Source: Ricinus communis (taxonomy: Eukaryota > Streptophyta > Magnoliopsida > Malpighiales > Euphorbiaceae). From it: 64,000 nt of DNA. Of this stretch, positions 28,238 to 38,929 are shown piece after piece. The first letter of the stretch is position 1, and each line of letters starts with the position of its first letter. Location: NCBI RefSeq assembly GCF_019578655.1, contig NC_063263.1, forward strand, positions 19,591,001-19,655,000. Direction: 5' to 3'. The translations under genes and the position numbers were made by a program. The notes beneath the pieces were generated by a model. The model saw only the letters and a program-made list of their open reading frames with translations, did no database searches and was not told the DNA's origin.

Positions 28238-31200
28238 CTCCCCCTCAGATTGATAATGGAACAACATCAGTTTGTTGCGATAAAAGTTGTGAGAAGATTT
28301 GGTCTGTGATTTTGTAAAGAAATCAGTCAATTGTTCTCGAGATGAAACATGAGGAAGAGTAACGAGGCCTTGTTCAAAATTCTCTCGAATAAAATGACAG
28401 TCTACTTCAATGTGCTTAGTACGTTCGTGAAAAATTGGATTACTAGCAATTTTAGCGGCGCTTTCATTGCCACAATACAAAGGAGCAGGGGAGGTAAGGA
28501 AAATGCCAAAATCTTGTAACAGTCTTTGTAGCCAAATAATTTCACCACAAGCTGATGACATGGATCTATATTCTGATTCAGTAGAAGATTTGGACACGGT
28601 TGGCTGCTTTTTGGACTTCCAAGAAAGAAGAGACTGTCCAATAAAAATGCAATTTTCGATGGTAGATCGTCGAGTATCTAGACAACCTGCGTAATCAGCA
28701 TTAGAAAAGACATGTAAAACTGAAGAAGAACTCGAAGGATAATATAAACCCATGGTTGAAATAGATCGAAGGTAGCGAATGATATGGTAAACGGCAGTGA
28801 AATGTAAAATATGAGGATCTGACATAAATTGACTAATAATATGCACAACATATGCAATATCAGGTCTAGTAACAGTGAGATATACCAAGCTACCAACAAT
28901 ACTGCGATAAAGAGCTGGATCAAAAAGTGGTTCACCATCAATGCGACTATATTTAACATTGAGTTCAAGTGGAGTATCTACAACTTTATCATCAGTAAGA
29001 CTAGCCAAACTAATAAGGTCTTTGGTGTATTTCCGCTGACTAAGAAAATACCTAGTTGAAGATCTAAAAATCTCAATTCTAAGAAAATATGCAGCAAGCC
29101 CTAAATCTTTCATTTGAAAAGATTGCTGAAGTAGAGTCTTGAGCTGTTGGCGTTATAAAGAATCACCCCCGGTTATTAAAATATTATCAACATAGATGAG
29201 AACAAAAACCTTGCCTTGAGGGGAGGAATGAATAAACAAGGAGTAATCATTATGACTTTGTTGATAACCAACGGCTAGCAACACACCTTTTAATTTGGAA
29301 AACCATGCACGTGGTGCTCGTTTCAAGCCATAAAGAGCCTTGCATAATTTGCAAACCATATTTGATGCTGTAGGATATCCAGGTGGTGGACGCATATAAA
29401 CGGTCTCAAATAAATCACCATTGAGAAAAGCATTTTTAACATCCATTTGGGTGATGTCCCAATTTTGTACTGCAGCTATGGCTATCAAAATGCGAACAAT
29501 AGTTATTTTTCCAACAGGAGCAAAAGTCTCATAATAATCGATGCCATATTCTTGAGTAAAGCCTTGAGCTACCAGACGAGCTTTATAACGATCTAATGAA
29601 CCATCAGCCTTAATTTTAATAGTGTAGACCCATCGACAACCCACCACAGGATGGTCTATAGGAGAAGGAACCATTTTCCATGTCTGGTTATTTTCTAAGG
29701 CCTTGAGTTCCTCATTCATAGCACTGCACCACTTTGCACTTTCTACTGCTTGTTTATAAGATCGAGGAATATAAACAAGATCAAGTGCAGTAAATTAATA
29801 AAGACGATCAAGAGCTTTAATTACACGAGTGGTTCTTCGAAGTAAAGGTTGTGCAGTGGGTGGTAATGGTGGCGAAGTATGTATTAATGATGGTGGAGTG
29901 GATAATAATGGTGATGGAGGAGAGGAAGGAATATTACCTGAATCCGGAGTTGGTGAAGGTAGAGGCATAGTTGGGGGAACTCGAGGCCTTCGCTGGTACA
30001 TCAAGATCGTATGCACATGGTTAGGAAAGCAAGACAAAGGAACACATGTTTGTACAGAGGACAAAGAAGAAGAGGAAGTAGAAAAATAGAAAGTATCTTC
30101 AAAAAATATGACATTTCTAGAAATCCTTAATTTCTTTGCTTCCCAATCATAACATCGGTAACCTTTTTGAGTCTCAGAGTATCCCAAAAATATACAACGA
30201 ACAGATTTTGCATCCAATTTTGAACATTCTGAAGGTGGCAAAAGAGCATAACAAGTACATCCAAAAACTCGAAGTAGATTGTACTTGGGAGGATAGCCAA
30301 ATAATTTTTGCAAAGGAGAGATTTTACCTAACAGTGGAGTGGGTAGACGATTAATGAAGTAAACAGCTATGGAAATACTCTCAGCCTAAAATATCTTGGG
30401 TAATTTGGCATGCAGCCGAAGAGCTCGAGCAGTCTCTGAAAATTATCTATGCTTCCTCTCAGTTATGCCATTTTGTTGTGGCTGATGAGGACAACTTCAC
30501 TGGTGAATGATCCCTTCAGAAGATAGATATTTGAAAAATTCAGTAGAAACATATTCTCCCCCTAAATCTGTATGAAAAATCTTAATCTTTTTGTTAAACT
30601 AAGTGTTCACCATGGCATGAAAGTTCTTAAAAATTTCCATAACTTCATATTTGCGACGTAAAAAATAAACCCAAGAAAAATGGGACCAATCATCAATAAG
30701 GAGAACATAATATAATTTTCCAGTTAAAGATGCAACAGGAGATGGACCCCATACATCAGAATGAATAATGTCAAATGGAGAAGAAGCAAAATTTGGACTA
30801 CGGCTAAAAGGCAATGTATGAGCTTTTGAAAGAGCACAATCTTCACAAGACATATTAATATCTGATTTTTGATTAAATTTGTCCAACACACCAGAGGAAA
30901 ATAAAGAACGTAAACTAGAAGAATTAAGATGTCCTAAACGACAATACCAAAGCTGCCAAAGTTTATTAGTTGAGTTCATATCATTGGAGGATGAAGCAAG
31001 TAAACAAGTAGCTGAGTTGGAAGAATGTCCCAAATCCAAGACGAAGAGTTCCCCTTTCCTATGGCTTATCCCAATCACCTTCCCAGTCCGTAGGTCCTAT
31101 ATGATACAACCAAAGAAGAAAAATGAGACAATGCAATTATTTTTCACCAATTGGCTTACATAAATGAGATTGGCTGAGAGTTTAGGAACATAGAAAACAT

Positions 31201-31465
31201 TAGAAAGAGATAAAGATGGTGAGCCAGGAGGTTTAATGGTTAGTGAACCAATTCCTTTTACAGGAATTGTTTCTCCATTGACAATGGTGATAGTTTCATC
31301 TCTATCATAAGGAATAGAATGATGAAGAGTACTTAGATTACCAGTCATATGATGTGTTGCTCCTGAATCTAAAATCCATAGAGGTTTTGAAGTAATCTTA
31401 CCAATACCAGAGGCATGAAGAGCTTGAATGTCTTGTTGCATAATTTTGGAGAAAGAGTTGAACAC
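28208..31465 (-). pseudogene. copia pol (protease, integrase, RT, RNase H), broken
   Basis: The successive minus-strand pieces are: protease (31465-31097, WILDSGATHHMTG); GAG-pre-integrase and integrase core (31078-30599, LWYCRLGHLNSSSL, then HSDVWGPSP, VLLIDDWSHFSWVYFL); integrase C-terminal region (30313-29795, YNLLRVFGCTCYALLP, FLGYSETQKGYRCYD); RT (29719-29153, WVYTIKIKADGSLDRYKARL, QMDVKNAFLNGDL, YVDN); and RNase H (29113-28208, VGSLVYLTVTRPDIAYVV and STESEYRSMS). Stops or frame changes separate all of them. The RT active-site YVDD reads YVDN, which would abolish polymerase activity on its own. The element could not transpose autonomously. Confidence 0.9.
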
Positions 31466-32363
31466 TGACCAGAATTGTTATCAGATGAATCAGAAGGTAC
31501 GGCTGCAACGGTACCGTTGGATGAGGATGAGGCAACATATGCTTTAAAATTTTGTCGTGGCGGCCGTTTTCTGCAATTCTCTATGACATGCCCATCTTTC
31601 TTGCAATAACAACAATAAGGAGCTGCTGAATCTTTCTTTTTCCTGCATTGAGAAGCCAAGTGCCTAATCTCATAACAATTAAGACATTCAACCTTGCTAA
31701 TGTCATGAGCTTTGGGCTTATAAGTGCTAGCAATAAGAGCCATATCCTGTGTTGAATCATGAGATGATAATGACTGTAGGCGAGTTTCTTCAGCAAGTAA
31801 TTCAGCCATGATGTCATCAATGCAATGGTTGGTTTTATGATTAAGAATGGATGCACGAATATGTTCAAATTCAAAACGAAGCTTCATAAAAAATTTCAAT
31901 GTTGTTGTCTGAGTTGCACAACTGTTTCAAGAGCTTCTTTAGGAATGTTGTTATTGATCATATCCATCTCATTCCAAAGTTTAGTTATAGCCAAATAAAA
32001 TTCTTGAATATTAAGAGAGTTTTGGGATAGAATACTTATCTCTTGTTCTATCTGATAAATTCAAGCCTCGTTACTTTGTTTGTAGATTTTCTGTAAGTAA
32101 TCCCACATCTCTTTGGCTGTCGTTAAAGAACTGAGATTTGCAACAATAGAACTCTCCACAGACTCCATGATCCATGTTTTAATTTTTGCATTATTGATGA
32201 CCCATTTGGAGATGAATGATTCTTCTGTAGGTTTAGACATGGAGCCATCAATATAACCCCAAAGATCCTGTCCTTTCAGGAAATTCTTCATATAAGATGA
32301 CCACAAGGAGTAATTTTTTCCATCAAATTTGATAGCTAGCCGATGATTATGTGACTCCATCAA
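31369..32363 (-). pseudogene. copia gag (UBN2-type capsid and zinc knuckle), broken
   Basis: The N-terminal frame 32363-32061 reads as the usual copia gag start: LAIKFDGKNYSLWSSYMKNF, then LWGYIDGS and the AKEMWDYLQKIY motif. It is ended by a stop at 32061-32063. The protein continues in 31899-31369 with two cysteine clusters: a decayed CCHC knuckle (CLNCYEIRHLASQC, with Arg-His in place of Gly-His) and a better one, CCYCKKDGHVIENC. A frame break near 31900-32060 separates the halves, so no intact gag is made. Gag would package the element RNA in cytoplasmic particles. Confidence 0.82.
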
Positions 32364-32478
32364 GAGAAGGCTGAATAAAAATGAATTTCTGCAAAAAATA
32401 AAAAACTAGGGATAAAATCCAACTGTTGTGAAAGAGAAATTTTTTTTTTGATGGACGAGACCCGGTGCTCTGATACCA

Positions 32479-32683
32479 TGTTAATAAAGAATACTATGAG
32501 TAAAGAGACAAAATGAGAATGATTTTGGATGATTTATTCTTGGGCAACAACCCTGTATTTATATTGTACAAAGTCAATAATAGCTAATATATATTGCATA
32601 ATTACAACAGCTAATATATACATAAATATAGTAGTTAATTTAGCAAATCTGGCAATTGCTTATTTCTGCTCTTTCTTTTCATA
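32479..32683 (-). repeat. 5' LTR of the copia element
   Basis: This 205-bp copy is bounded on the plus-strand left by the primer-binding site (32467-32478) and on the right by the second gaaca target copy (32684-32688). It is slightly shorter than its partner because of small indels near 32645-32660. Confidence 0.88.
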
Positions 32684-33098
32684 GAACAAGTGTTGGATAA
32701 TGCATGAATACAGTTTCTTTCCTCAAATCAGCGATTGGGTACTTTGCCGTTTGAGGAAGAATACTTCAGAAGAGAAGAAAAGAAAAGTCGTGGCAGAAAA
32801 CATGGAGGCTACGTCCAAGAAGAAGAAGAAGCTACATACTGAAATCAGCCTTCAAAAATCATCACCTCCGGATGCAAATAACAGGGAAGAGATTTCTGAT
32901 AAGACTAATCAAATTGCTTTTAATGATGGTCAGGCAATTCCTGAATTCAACAATGATGAGTTGGTGACTGACAATCGTTTGATAGCTGAGACAGGGAATT
33001 TAGGGGATATTCAACCTCAACAAACAATGACTGAAGCAGGAGAATACGGTGCAATATCAGCAATCGAACAATATGCTTTCAATGACGATGCCTGGTGA

Positions 33099-33727
33099 AT
33101 TCCTTTATTCACCTGATTTTCGAGCCCCTGAACCTCAGACTAAGAATGGCTGAGAATTGGGTACAAAATCAAACCAATATCCTTACATGGACGAAGAGTG
33201 CAGTGCTGCTTTATTTTTGATAAGTAACTTAGTTTAGTAATTATTGACATACAATTAGTATTTTTTGTAGAACATTTTCTGGTGCAATTTATGGAATATA
33301 TTATTTTAGGACGCAAAAACTGAATATTCAAAAGCATGAAAAGCTATAGGAACTATTTAGCCAAAAGATCAAAATGCAAAAACCAGAAAGTACTTAAATT
33401 TAGTAATAGTAAAATACTACAAAGTTAGTCACATCTAAAACAAACATTTGAAAATTAATAAGATACTTTCCCTTCACATAAACACAGTTAATCTTGTAGT
33501 TAGCATAGAAATAGCTGTAATCATCTCTCAATGGTTTACTTGTAAAGTATCCAAAAATTAACCAATATTGTGTGGGTTAAAAGAACAAATAAAAGTAGTA
33601 GAAATGCAGATCATGACAACCCAACAAGCCATTGCCCTCTTCAGATACTACAAATTGTTGTTTTTGCAACCAGATCAGTCTTTTCAGAATCTTGTACTGC
33701 ACCCTCATCAATCTTTGAGAAGCATAA
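33099..33727. other. Convergent intergenic spacer between two NAC loci
   Basis: This is about 630 bp between the stop codons of the split plus-strand NAC gene and the minus-strand NAC-type gene. It is AT-rich and presumably holds both 3' UTRs and polyadenylation signals. No further gene is seen. Confidence 0.5.
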
Positions 33728-34960
33728 TTATTTCTTTACAAGGCGGCAAAGCACCCAATCGGTGCTGATACTAGGCAAACTGAACTCGTGCATGATCCAA
33801 CGACGGTGCTGATTACATTTATTCTGACTTTTATATCTAAACCTTTTCTTTATTGCTCGGATTGACCACACTTTATCACCTGGATCAACATCTCCCCTAA
33901 AAGCTATTTCCTTACTACTCTCACCTTGCCAAGTACCCTTGTTGCCTACAGTCCGCAAGATTCTTGGAATTCTAGGTTTCCCCTTTAACTGAGTGAAAAA
34001 ATAAAGATCTCCATCAGTAAACAACAGATTCTGGGCAAATTCATCCCACAATTCCCATGGTTCTTTATCCCCGTACAAATCGCAAACAGGGACAGTCCTA
34101 TTATCCACCTCAGATAGCTTCATGTGCTTGACTTTATGGAAGAGATAATAGCTAACTAACACTTTATCACTTGGGTGAAAAATATACCCAGGCGGAAGTG
34201 TAGACCAAAAGGAAATTTGAGAGTCATCTAATTCCTTATCAACTTCACCCAGTTCCCTTCTAGTTCCTGCCTGTTGTTGTTCTTCAGGATGTTTACAACT
34301 CTCTGCAACAAAATCTTGCTTTCTGCTCGATTCTTTATTGACTGGCTCCGTAGCTTCTCTAGGCACATCAACTTCTTTTATCTCAATGTTTTTCTCTACA
34401 CCTTCTGAATTTAGCTTCTCCAAAGAAACACTAAGATCAAGATCAAGATCAAGAATCGCTGTGTTACCATCATCAATTTTACCCTTTCCCTTTTCTTCAA
34501 TAGTGTGTATTCCTTCCTTGTGTTGTTGTTCAGGATGTGCAAATCTCTCTGCAACACTTCTTGCAATAGAACATTTCTTTCCGCTTGATTCTTGATTGAC
34601 TGGCTTCATAGCTTCTCTAGGCACATCGTGTTCCTTTATCTTCTCTACAGGTTCTGAATTTAACATCTCCAAAGAAAGATCAAGATCAAGATTCACTATA
34701 CTATCATTTGCCTTTTCTTCGACAGTATGTCTTTTTCTTTTACTCAATTCAACACCATTAGTACAAGCAGAACTGTCACCTTTACCACGATCATCTACTA
34801 ATTGATCAAAAGAATTAAAACCCGTGGCTTTGTGAGCAGAATCTTGAAACGCTAGTCCAACAAAAGACTCTTGAGCTGTTAAATTCAAATCAAGATTCAA
34901 TCTTTTCTTTTGTTTCCCTGGACCCATCATTGAAAATTCCTCCTCCTCCTTGTCCCCCAT
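33728..34960 (-). CDS. NAC-domain protein with N-terminal EAR-like repeats and C-terminal NAC domain
   Basis: This is a single uninterrupted ORF of 410 residues. The NAC domain is at the C-terminal end, about 255-408: LPPGYIFHPSDKVLVSYYLF (A), CDLYGDKEPWELWDEF (C), DLYFFTQLKG and RTVGNKGTWQGES (D), WIMHEFSLPSISTDWVLCRL (E). The N-terminal 250 residues are charged and carry three LxLxL motifs of the EAR repressor type: LNLDLNL at 21-27, NLDLDLSL at 90-97 and LDLDLDLSVSL at 170-180. The last two belong to a tandem repeat of about 75 residues (79-150 and 153-232), each ending with a DVPREA, PVNxESS and HPEQQ-like series. NAC proteins are DNA-binding transcription factors with the domain normally at the N terminus; EAR motifs recruit TOPLESS-type corepressors (family knowledge). 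A nuclear repressor is the inference. There is no intron, whereas typical NAC genes have two. The first Met follows a purine-rich leader. Confidence 0.85.
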   Translation of the reverse strand: MGDKEEEEFSMMGPGKQKKRLNLDLNLTAQESFVGLAFQDSAHKATGFNSFDQLVDDRGKGDSSACTNGVELSKRKRHTVEEKANDSIVNLDLDLSLEMLNSEPVEKIKEHDVPREAMKPVNQESSGKKCSIARSVAERFAHPEQQHKEGIHTIEEKGKGKIDDGNTAILDLDLDLSVSLEKLNSEGVEKNIEIKEVDVPREATEPVNKESSRKQDFVAESCKHPEEQQQAGTRRELGEVDKELDDSQISFWSTLPPGYIFHPSDKVLVSYYLFHKVKHMKLSEVDNRTVPVCDLYGDKEPWELWDEFAQNLLFTDGDLYFFTQLKGKPRIPRILRTVGNKGTWQGESSKEIAFRGDVDPGDKVWSIRAIKKRFRYKSQNKCNQHRRWIMHEFSLPSISTDWVLCRLVKK

Positions 34961-35121
34961 TCTCTTTTCTTTCTCGCTTATATGAGAGACTTGGTCACTT
35001 TCTTTCTCTAAAAGTCCAATTCAGAAACTCTCATACTCTTCAGTATATATACTATTTAGTTCTTTCTCAATGTATCAAAATGCTTTGGGGTTTATTACCT
35101 TATAATATAGAGAAATAATGG

Positions 35122-35902
35122 ACCAAGGGTCAATTTCCCCTTGAAGTTATATTTAGTGCTATATATCCAATTTAATTTTTTTCAACAAATAACTTTTTAA
35201 ATTTAAATTTAAAGATTAAATACATCCAATCTAAATTTTATCAACAAATAGTCATCTAAATATATGTCCAATGGTCAAATATATCCAATTTAAAATTTTT
35301 AAAAAAATATTAAGTTTTAATTAAATTATAAAAATTAAAAATAATATTTATTTTATTAATTACTGGTATAATATCTAGTAATGCGCTATATAAGAGCGTA
35401 TTTAAAAAAATTTAAATTTTAAATTTAATTGACTCAACAATGACAAGTATTAAATAAGTTAAATTTTAATTTTTTTAAGAATTAAATAAGTTAAATTTTA
35501 GCTTTCTAAAAATTAAATAAGTCAAGTTTCAATTTTCTTAATAAATGGTTCCATAACTTATTATTTTTAGGTACATTAAATTTAAATTTTAAATTTTTTC
35601 AAACACGCTCTTGTATAGTGCGTCATTATATATTGTACCAATAAATTAAGAAAAATAAATATTATTTTTAATTTTTATAATTAAATTAAAATCTAAAAAT
35701 TTAATATTATTTTATTTTTAAAAAAATTAAATTCGATGTATTTGATCTTTGAACACAAGTTCATGAGTTATTTGGTAAAAGAATTTAAATTGAATGTATT
35801 TGACTCTTAGACATAAGTTCAGAGAGTTATTTGCTAAAAAAATTTAAATTAAATCTATTTGATTCTTGGACATAAATTCATTGAGAAAATTACCTTTGTG
35901 AT
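35122..35902. mobile_element. 0.78-kb foldback (long-TIR) element with nested tandem repeats
   Basis: The left arm (35122 to about 35440) and the reverse complement of the right arm (about 35560 to 35902) match over roughly 300 bp, including gcgctatataagagcgt against the reverse complement of acgctcttgtatagtgcg. Both arms are flanked by ataatgg (35115-35121 and 35903-35909), a plausible target duplication. Each arm contains two or three units of about 60 bp (containing aaataact, then tcaaatacatccaat). The centre (about 35445-35555) has three units of about 31 bp beginning aaataagttaa. There is no coding capacity. It sits just upstream of the minus-strand NAC-type gene (ATG at 34960). A Mutator-like or other DNA transposon derivative is the likely origin. 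Confidence 0.7.
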
Positions 35903-36096
35903 ATAATGGCTTGATGTGTTATTTAACAAAAATTAGCTCAAATTTATATAAAGAGTTTTAATACGTAATCTTTATATTAATTATATAAATTTTAATAAAT
36001 TAGAAAATTTAGACTAAATAATATGCAACAATTTATTTTTGACAAGATTACATTATTTGATTAAAATTCACAAATTCTAGTTCAGAATTACATAAA

Positions 36097-36126
36097 ACTA
36101 GTCGTTTACCTATGCGTTGCACGACC
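36097..36126 (-). other. Helitron 3'-end-like motif (ACTAG plus hairpin remnant)
   Basis: The plus strand reads actagt followed by tatgcgttgcacgacc. Read on the minus strand this gives a decayed GTGCAACGCA-type stem followed by CTAGT, like the 3' terminus of many plant Helitrons (a GC-rich hairpin a few bases before CTAG, inserted between A and T). The stem is imperfect and no matching TC-type 5' end was identified, so this is a weak call. Confidence 0.25.
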
Positions 36127-37430
36127 GTTATTATTATTTTGACTATAAAATTAAATTTGTAGATGCAATTTTATTAATTGTTTAATATTTAATATTGATT
36201 TATAATAATTTTAAAAATAATAGCAAACTAACAATTTTTAAATGTCTTTAATTTTTTAAAATTTTATTATTATTACATTAATAAAATATTTATTTATTAA
36301 TATTATCTTTAAATTAATACTATAAATAATTTATTTTTAAAAATATTTATTTATTAACTCTCATATCAAATAAATTAATACTATCAATATAATTGATATT
36401 ACTATTTTTTAAGATTAGAAATTATTATATAATTAAAAATTAATTTATTATTGTATATAATATTTAAAAATATTATTTTTATAATTATAATTATTATCTA
36501 ATTAGAAAACTAATTTGGTAGTTAATATAATATTAAAATATAACTAATATGCTATCTTTTAAAATAATTAATATCTAATTATCAAACTAATCATTATCCA
36601 ATTAAAGAATTAATTTATTAGTAATATGTTATTTCTTAGAATTAGAATGAGTGTTTAATTAGGAATATAACTTATTAATTAATAAATTAATAGAAAAACT
36701 AAAAAACACATAAATTTTAATTTTATGTGTCAAAAATTAAGCACATGTGTCAAAAAATTTATAGGTCTTAGAAATTATATATATATATATATATGTTATT
36801 ATGCAATTCTTATATTAATTTTAGAATTTTTTATAATATTAGATGATTTACACTATATAATATGCAATGATAAACATTTTTGATAAGTTAATAGAAAATT
36901 ACATAATTAATTACAGTTTAAAAAAATTAGCTCAAATTTATATAAAAAGTTATAGTATGCAATTAAACCTTTTTTCTTTATATTAAAGCTATATATTAAA
37001 AGAATCTCATTCTAATATTTTTTTATAGGTTTTTGGGTAGGTTAATATAATTTATTGACGATATTAACAAATTTTATATAATTAAATAATATAAATTATT
37101 TTCTTAAATGTTTCAATCGCTTAACGTTTTCTTATAATAATTTGAATCAGTGTAAAATGTTAATAATTTTTCTATATGTGTTAGTTAAATTTATTAAAAT
37201 TATTCATTAATCACATCAATAAATAGAAGAAGGTTGAAATTCAACCACCTCTGAGTGTTATAGTAAATATCGGTTGAGATAATGTATTTGTGTGCTTCTC
37301 AAACTATTGATAGAATTGCTAGCCAACATTTTATAACTCTCTCCATTGTTCTATGAATTAACTTTAAAAGATTTTCAAATTATTGATTACACTGTTAGCT
37401 AACTTTTATTTTATTTTATGTGATAAGTTC

Positions 37431-37436
<6 letters not shown>

Positions 37437-37513
<77 letters not shown>
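37437..37513. repeat. (TA)n microsatellite, about 77 bp
   Basis: This is an uninterrupted alternating TA tract, the longest simple repeat in the window. Such tracts extrude cruciforms easily and are often length-polymorphic. Confidence 0.95.
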
Positions 37514-37517
<4 letters not shown>

Positions 37518-38367
37518 TATTTAATTTTATGTGTTAATATTTAAAAAGAAAAAATATGAGCTAAATATATATAAATGGTCTTAAATTGGACTACCATTGC
37601 TGAGATTTAAAATAAAGATACGTAGACTGCTTATTGTTAGGTTTAGCTGAAAAATACAAATCCCACAAGAGAAAATTAATTAGTTATTATGTAATTATAA
37701 ATAAATACTTTTAAGTTGTTTGTTTTATTTAGGATATTTAACTAGTAATTATTAGAGGTGTTTTGTTTAGAGAATGACTTTGCAGAAAGAATTTTTGCGA
37801 GTAATGGAAATAAGCTAAAAAAGAAGAGTCACTTTGTACCTGTCTATTGTTTCTTTCTCAGCAACTATTTACAGTTCATCTTTCAAAAATATTTTTTTGA
37901 AGATCTAATAAGCTTTTTAAAAAGTGGAGAGAGAGGACCAATCATTTTCATACCTTCATCTTTTTTCAAACATTAAACTTTTCTTAAAACATTAGCTTAA
38001 AGCGTTTAGATTTATTCTTAGTATTTTTTTTTATAATAATTAGTCTTTATAATTCATACTCTTCCTTGTGAGATTGACCTTATGGTGAACTTACACATAT
38101 TATAGTTCGGTTCGTACATTTGCGAGTACTAAATTTGAAACATCGTTATGACATATGTCTTATATTTAAAACTATTCTTTTCATCATAAATATTTTTACT
38201 GTTCTAATTATTGCACTAATTATCACCAAAACTATTATATAAATTAATTTATAAATTAGACATGGTATATTAAATATTATTACTTTTTACTTTGTGATGT
38301 TAAAAATAGAACCATGGAAAGTATTTGTCGCTATTGAGCTTTTAAAAATATTTTCTCACTTGTTAAG

Positions 38368-38475
38368 CTTTTTTAATGTCTTCAATAATATAAATTACAA
38401 GAGATTATTAAGTAATTATGTTTATCTTTTTTAACGTCTTTAATGATATAAATTACAAGAGATTATTAAGTAATT
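38368..38475. repeat. Tandem duplication of a unit of about 58 bp
   Basis: The segments starting near 38368 and 38426 share a cttttttaa start, then gtctt, then the identical block ataaattacaagagattatt followed by aagtaatta, with a few substitutions between copies. It is non-coding. Confidence 0.7.
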
Positions 38476-38929
38476 AAATAACTCATAATAAATTACATAA
38501 GTATAAAGTTATGCAAAATAGTAATAAATTATTTAATATTTTGTTGTATTGAATAATTTTTTAATCTAATCTAAATAGACTAAAAGAGATTAAAGAAAGA
38601 TTAGATAAAAATAAAAAAAGATTATCATAAACCCACTTGGTATTATTATCTTAGAATAAGGTCCAAATTATGACTTATTTTATATATTTTTAATTTTTGG
38701 TCTTTAAAATCTTTAGTTGCATATCTATATGTTTAATCTATAAAGAGAATTAGTAATTAAATTTTAAAACAAATTCTAGAATAATAATATATGCTTTTTA
38801 TCATGGTTGGAGACATGTGCTTTGAGGTAAATATTGTTTTTTTTTTTTTATGCTGCCATCTTTGTTTTGAGTAAATTAATTATTATAGATGATTAATATG
38901 TACATATATTCTATATAAATTACAGAAAT

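Larger units (their letters stand above)
28029..32683 (-). mobile_element. Ty1/copia LTR retrotransposon inserted in the NAC gene
   Basis: The element is complete in outline but coding-dead. LTRs lie at 28029-28237 and 32479-32683, with a 5-bp target duplication gaaca on both sides. Reading on the minus strand, the primer-binding site TGGTATCAGAGC (complement of 32467-32478) follows the 5' LTR and a polypurine tract (complement of 28238-28246) precedes the 3' LTR. Domain order is gag, protease, integrase, RT, RNase H, the Ty1/copia order. The PBS suits initiator tRNA-Met. The two LTRs differ at roughly 25 sites by eye, so the insertion is not recent. Outer ends read TG...TA on the plus strand rather than TG...CA. 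The total length of about 4.65 kb is normal for a small copia element. Confidence 0.92.
27626..33098 (+). pseudogene. NAC transcription factor gene split by a copia retrotransposon
   Basis: The first part, 27626-28028, encodes NAC subdomains A to D: LPPGFRFDPTDTELFSHYLY near residue 3, CDLYGQNDPWIIWDKF, DDLYFFSKLKKK, RTVGVDRKGTWSGEKL and LKKRFSYENP. The remainder, 32684-33098, encodes subdomain E (WIMHEYSFFP, DWVLCRLRK) and a basic then acidic tail, ending at a TGA at 33096-33098. Between them lies a whole retrotransposon flanked by the duplicated target gaaca (28024-28028 and 32684-32688). Removing the insert in thought keeps the frame. However, a TAA at 28019-28021, upstream of the insertion, already ends the first ORF at 131 residues. 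The locus is therefore doubly disabled as a full NAC factor. A transcript of the 5' part could still give a NAC fragment lacking subdomain E. Confidence 0.85.
35903..38929. other. AT-rich intergenic region
   Basis: This stretch is very AT-rich with TA-repeat tracts (36776-36795 and 37437-37513), a Helitron-end-like motif (36097-36126) and a short tandem duplication (38368-38475). The ORF at 37758-37976 has no recognised domain. No gene is supported. Confidence 0.45.

Noticed and set aside
29829..30089. Gly-rich plus-strand ORF inside the copia element
   Set aside because: It is an antisense shadow of the Pro/Ser-rich linker between integrase and RT.
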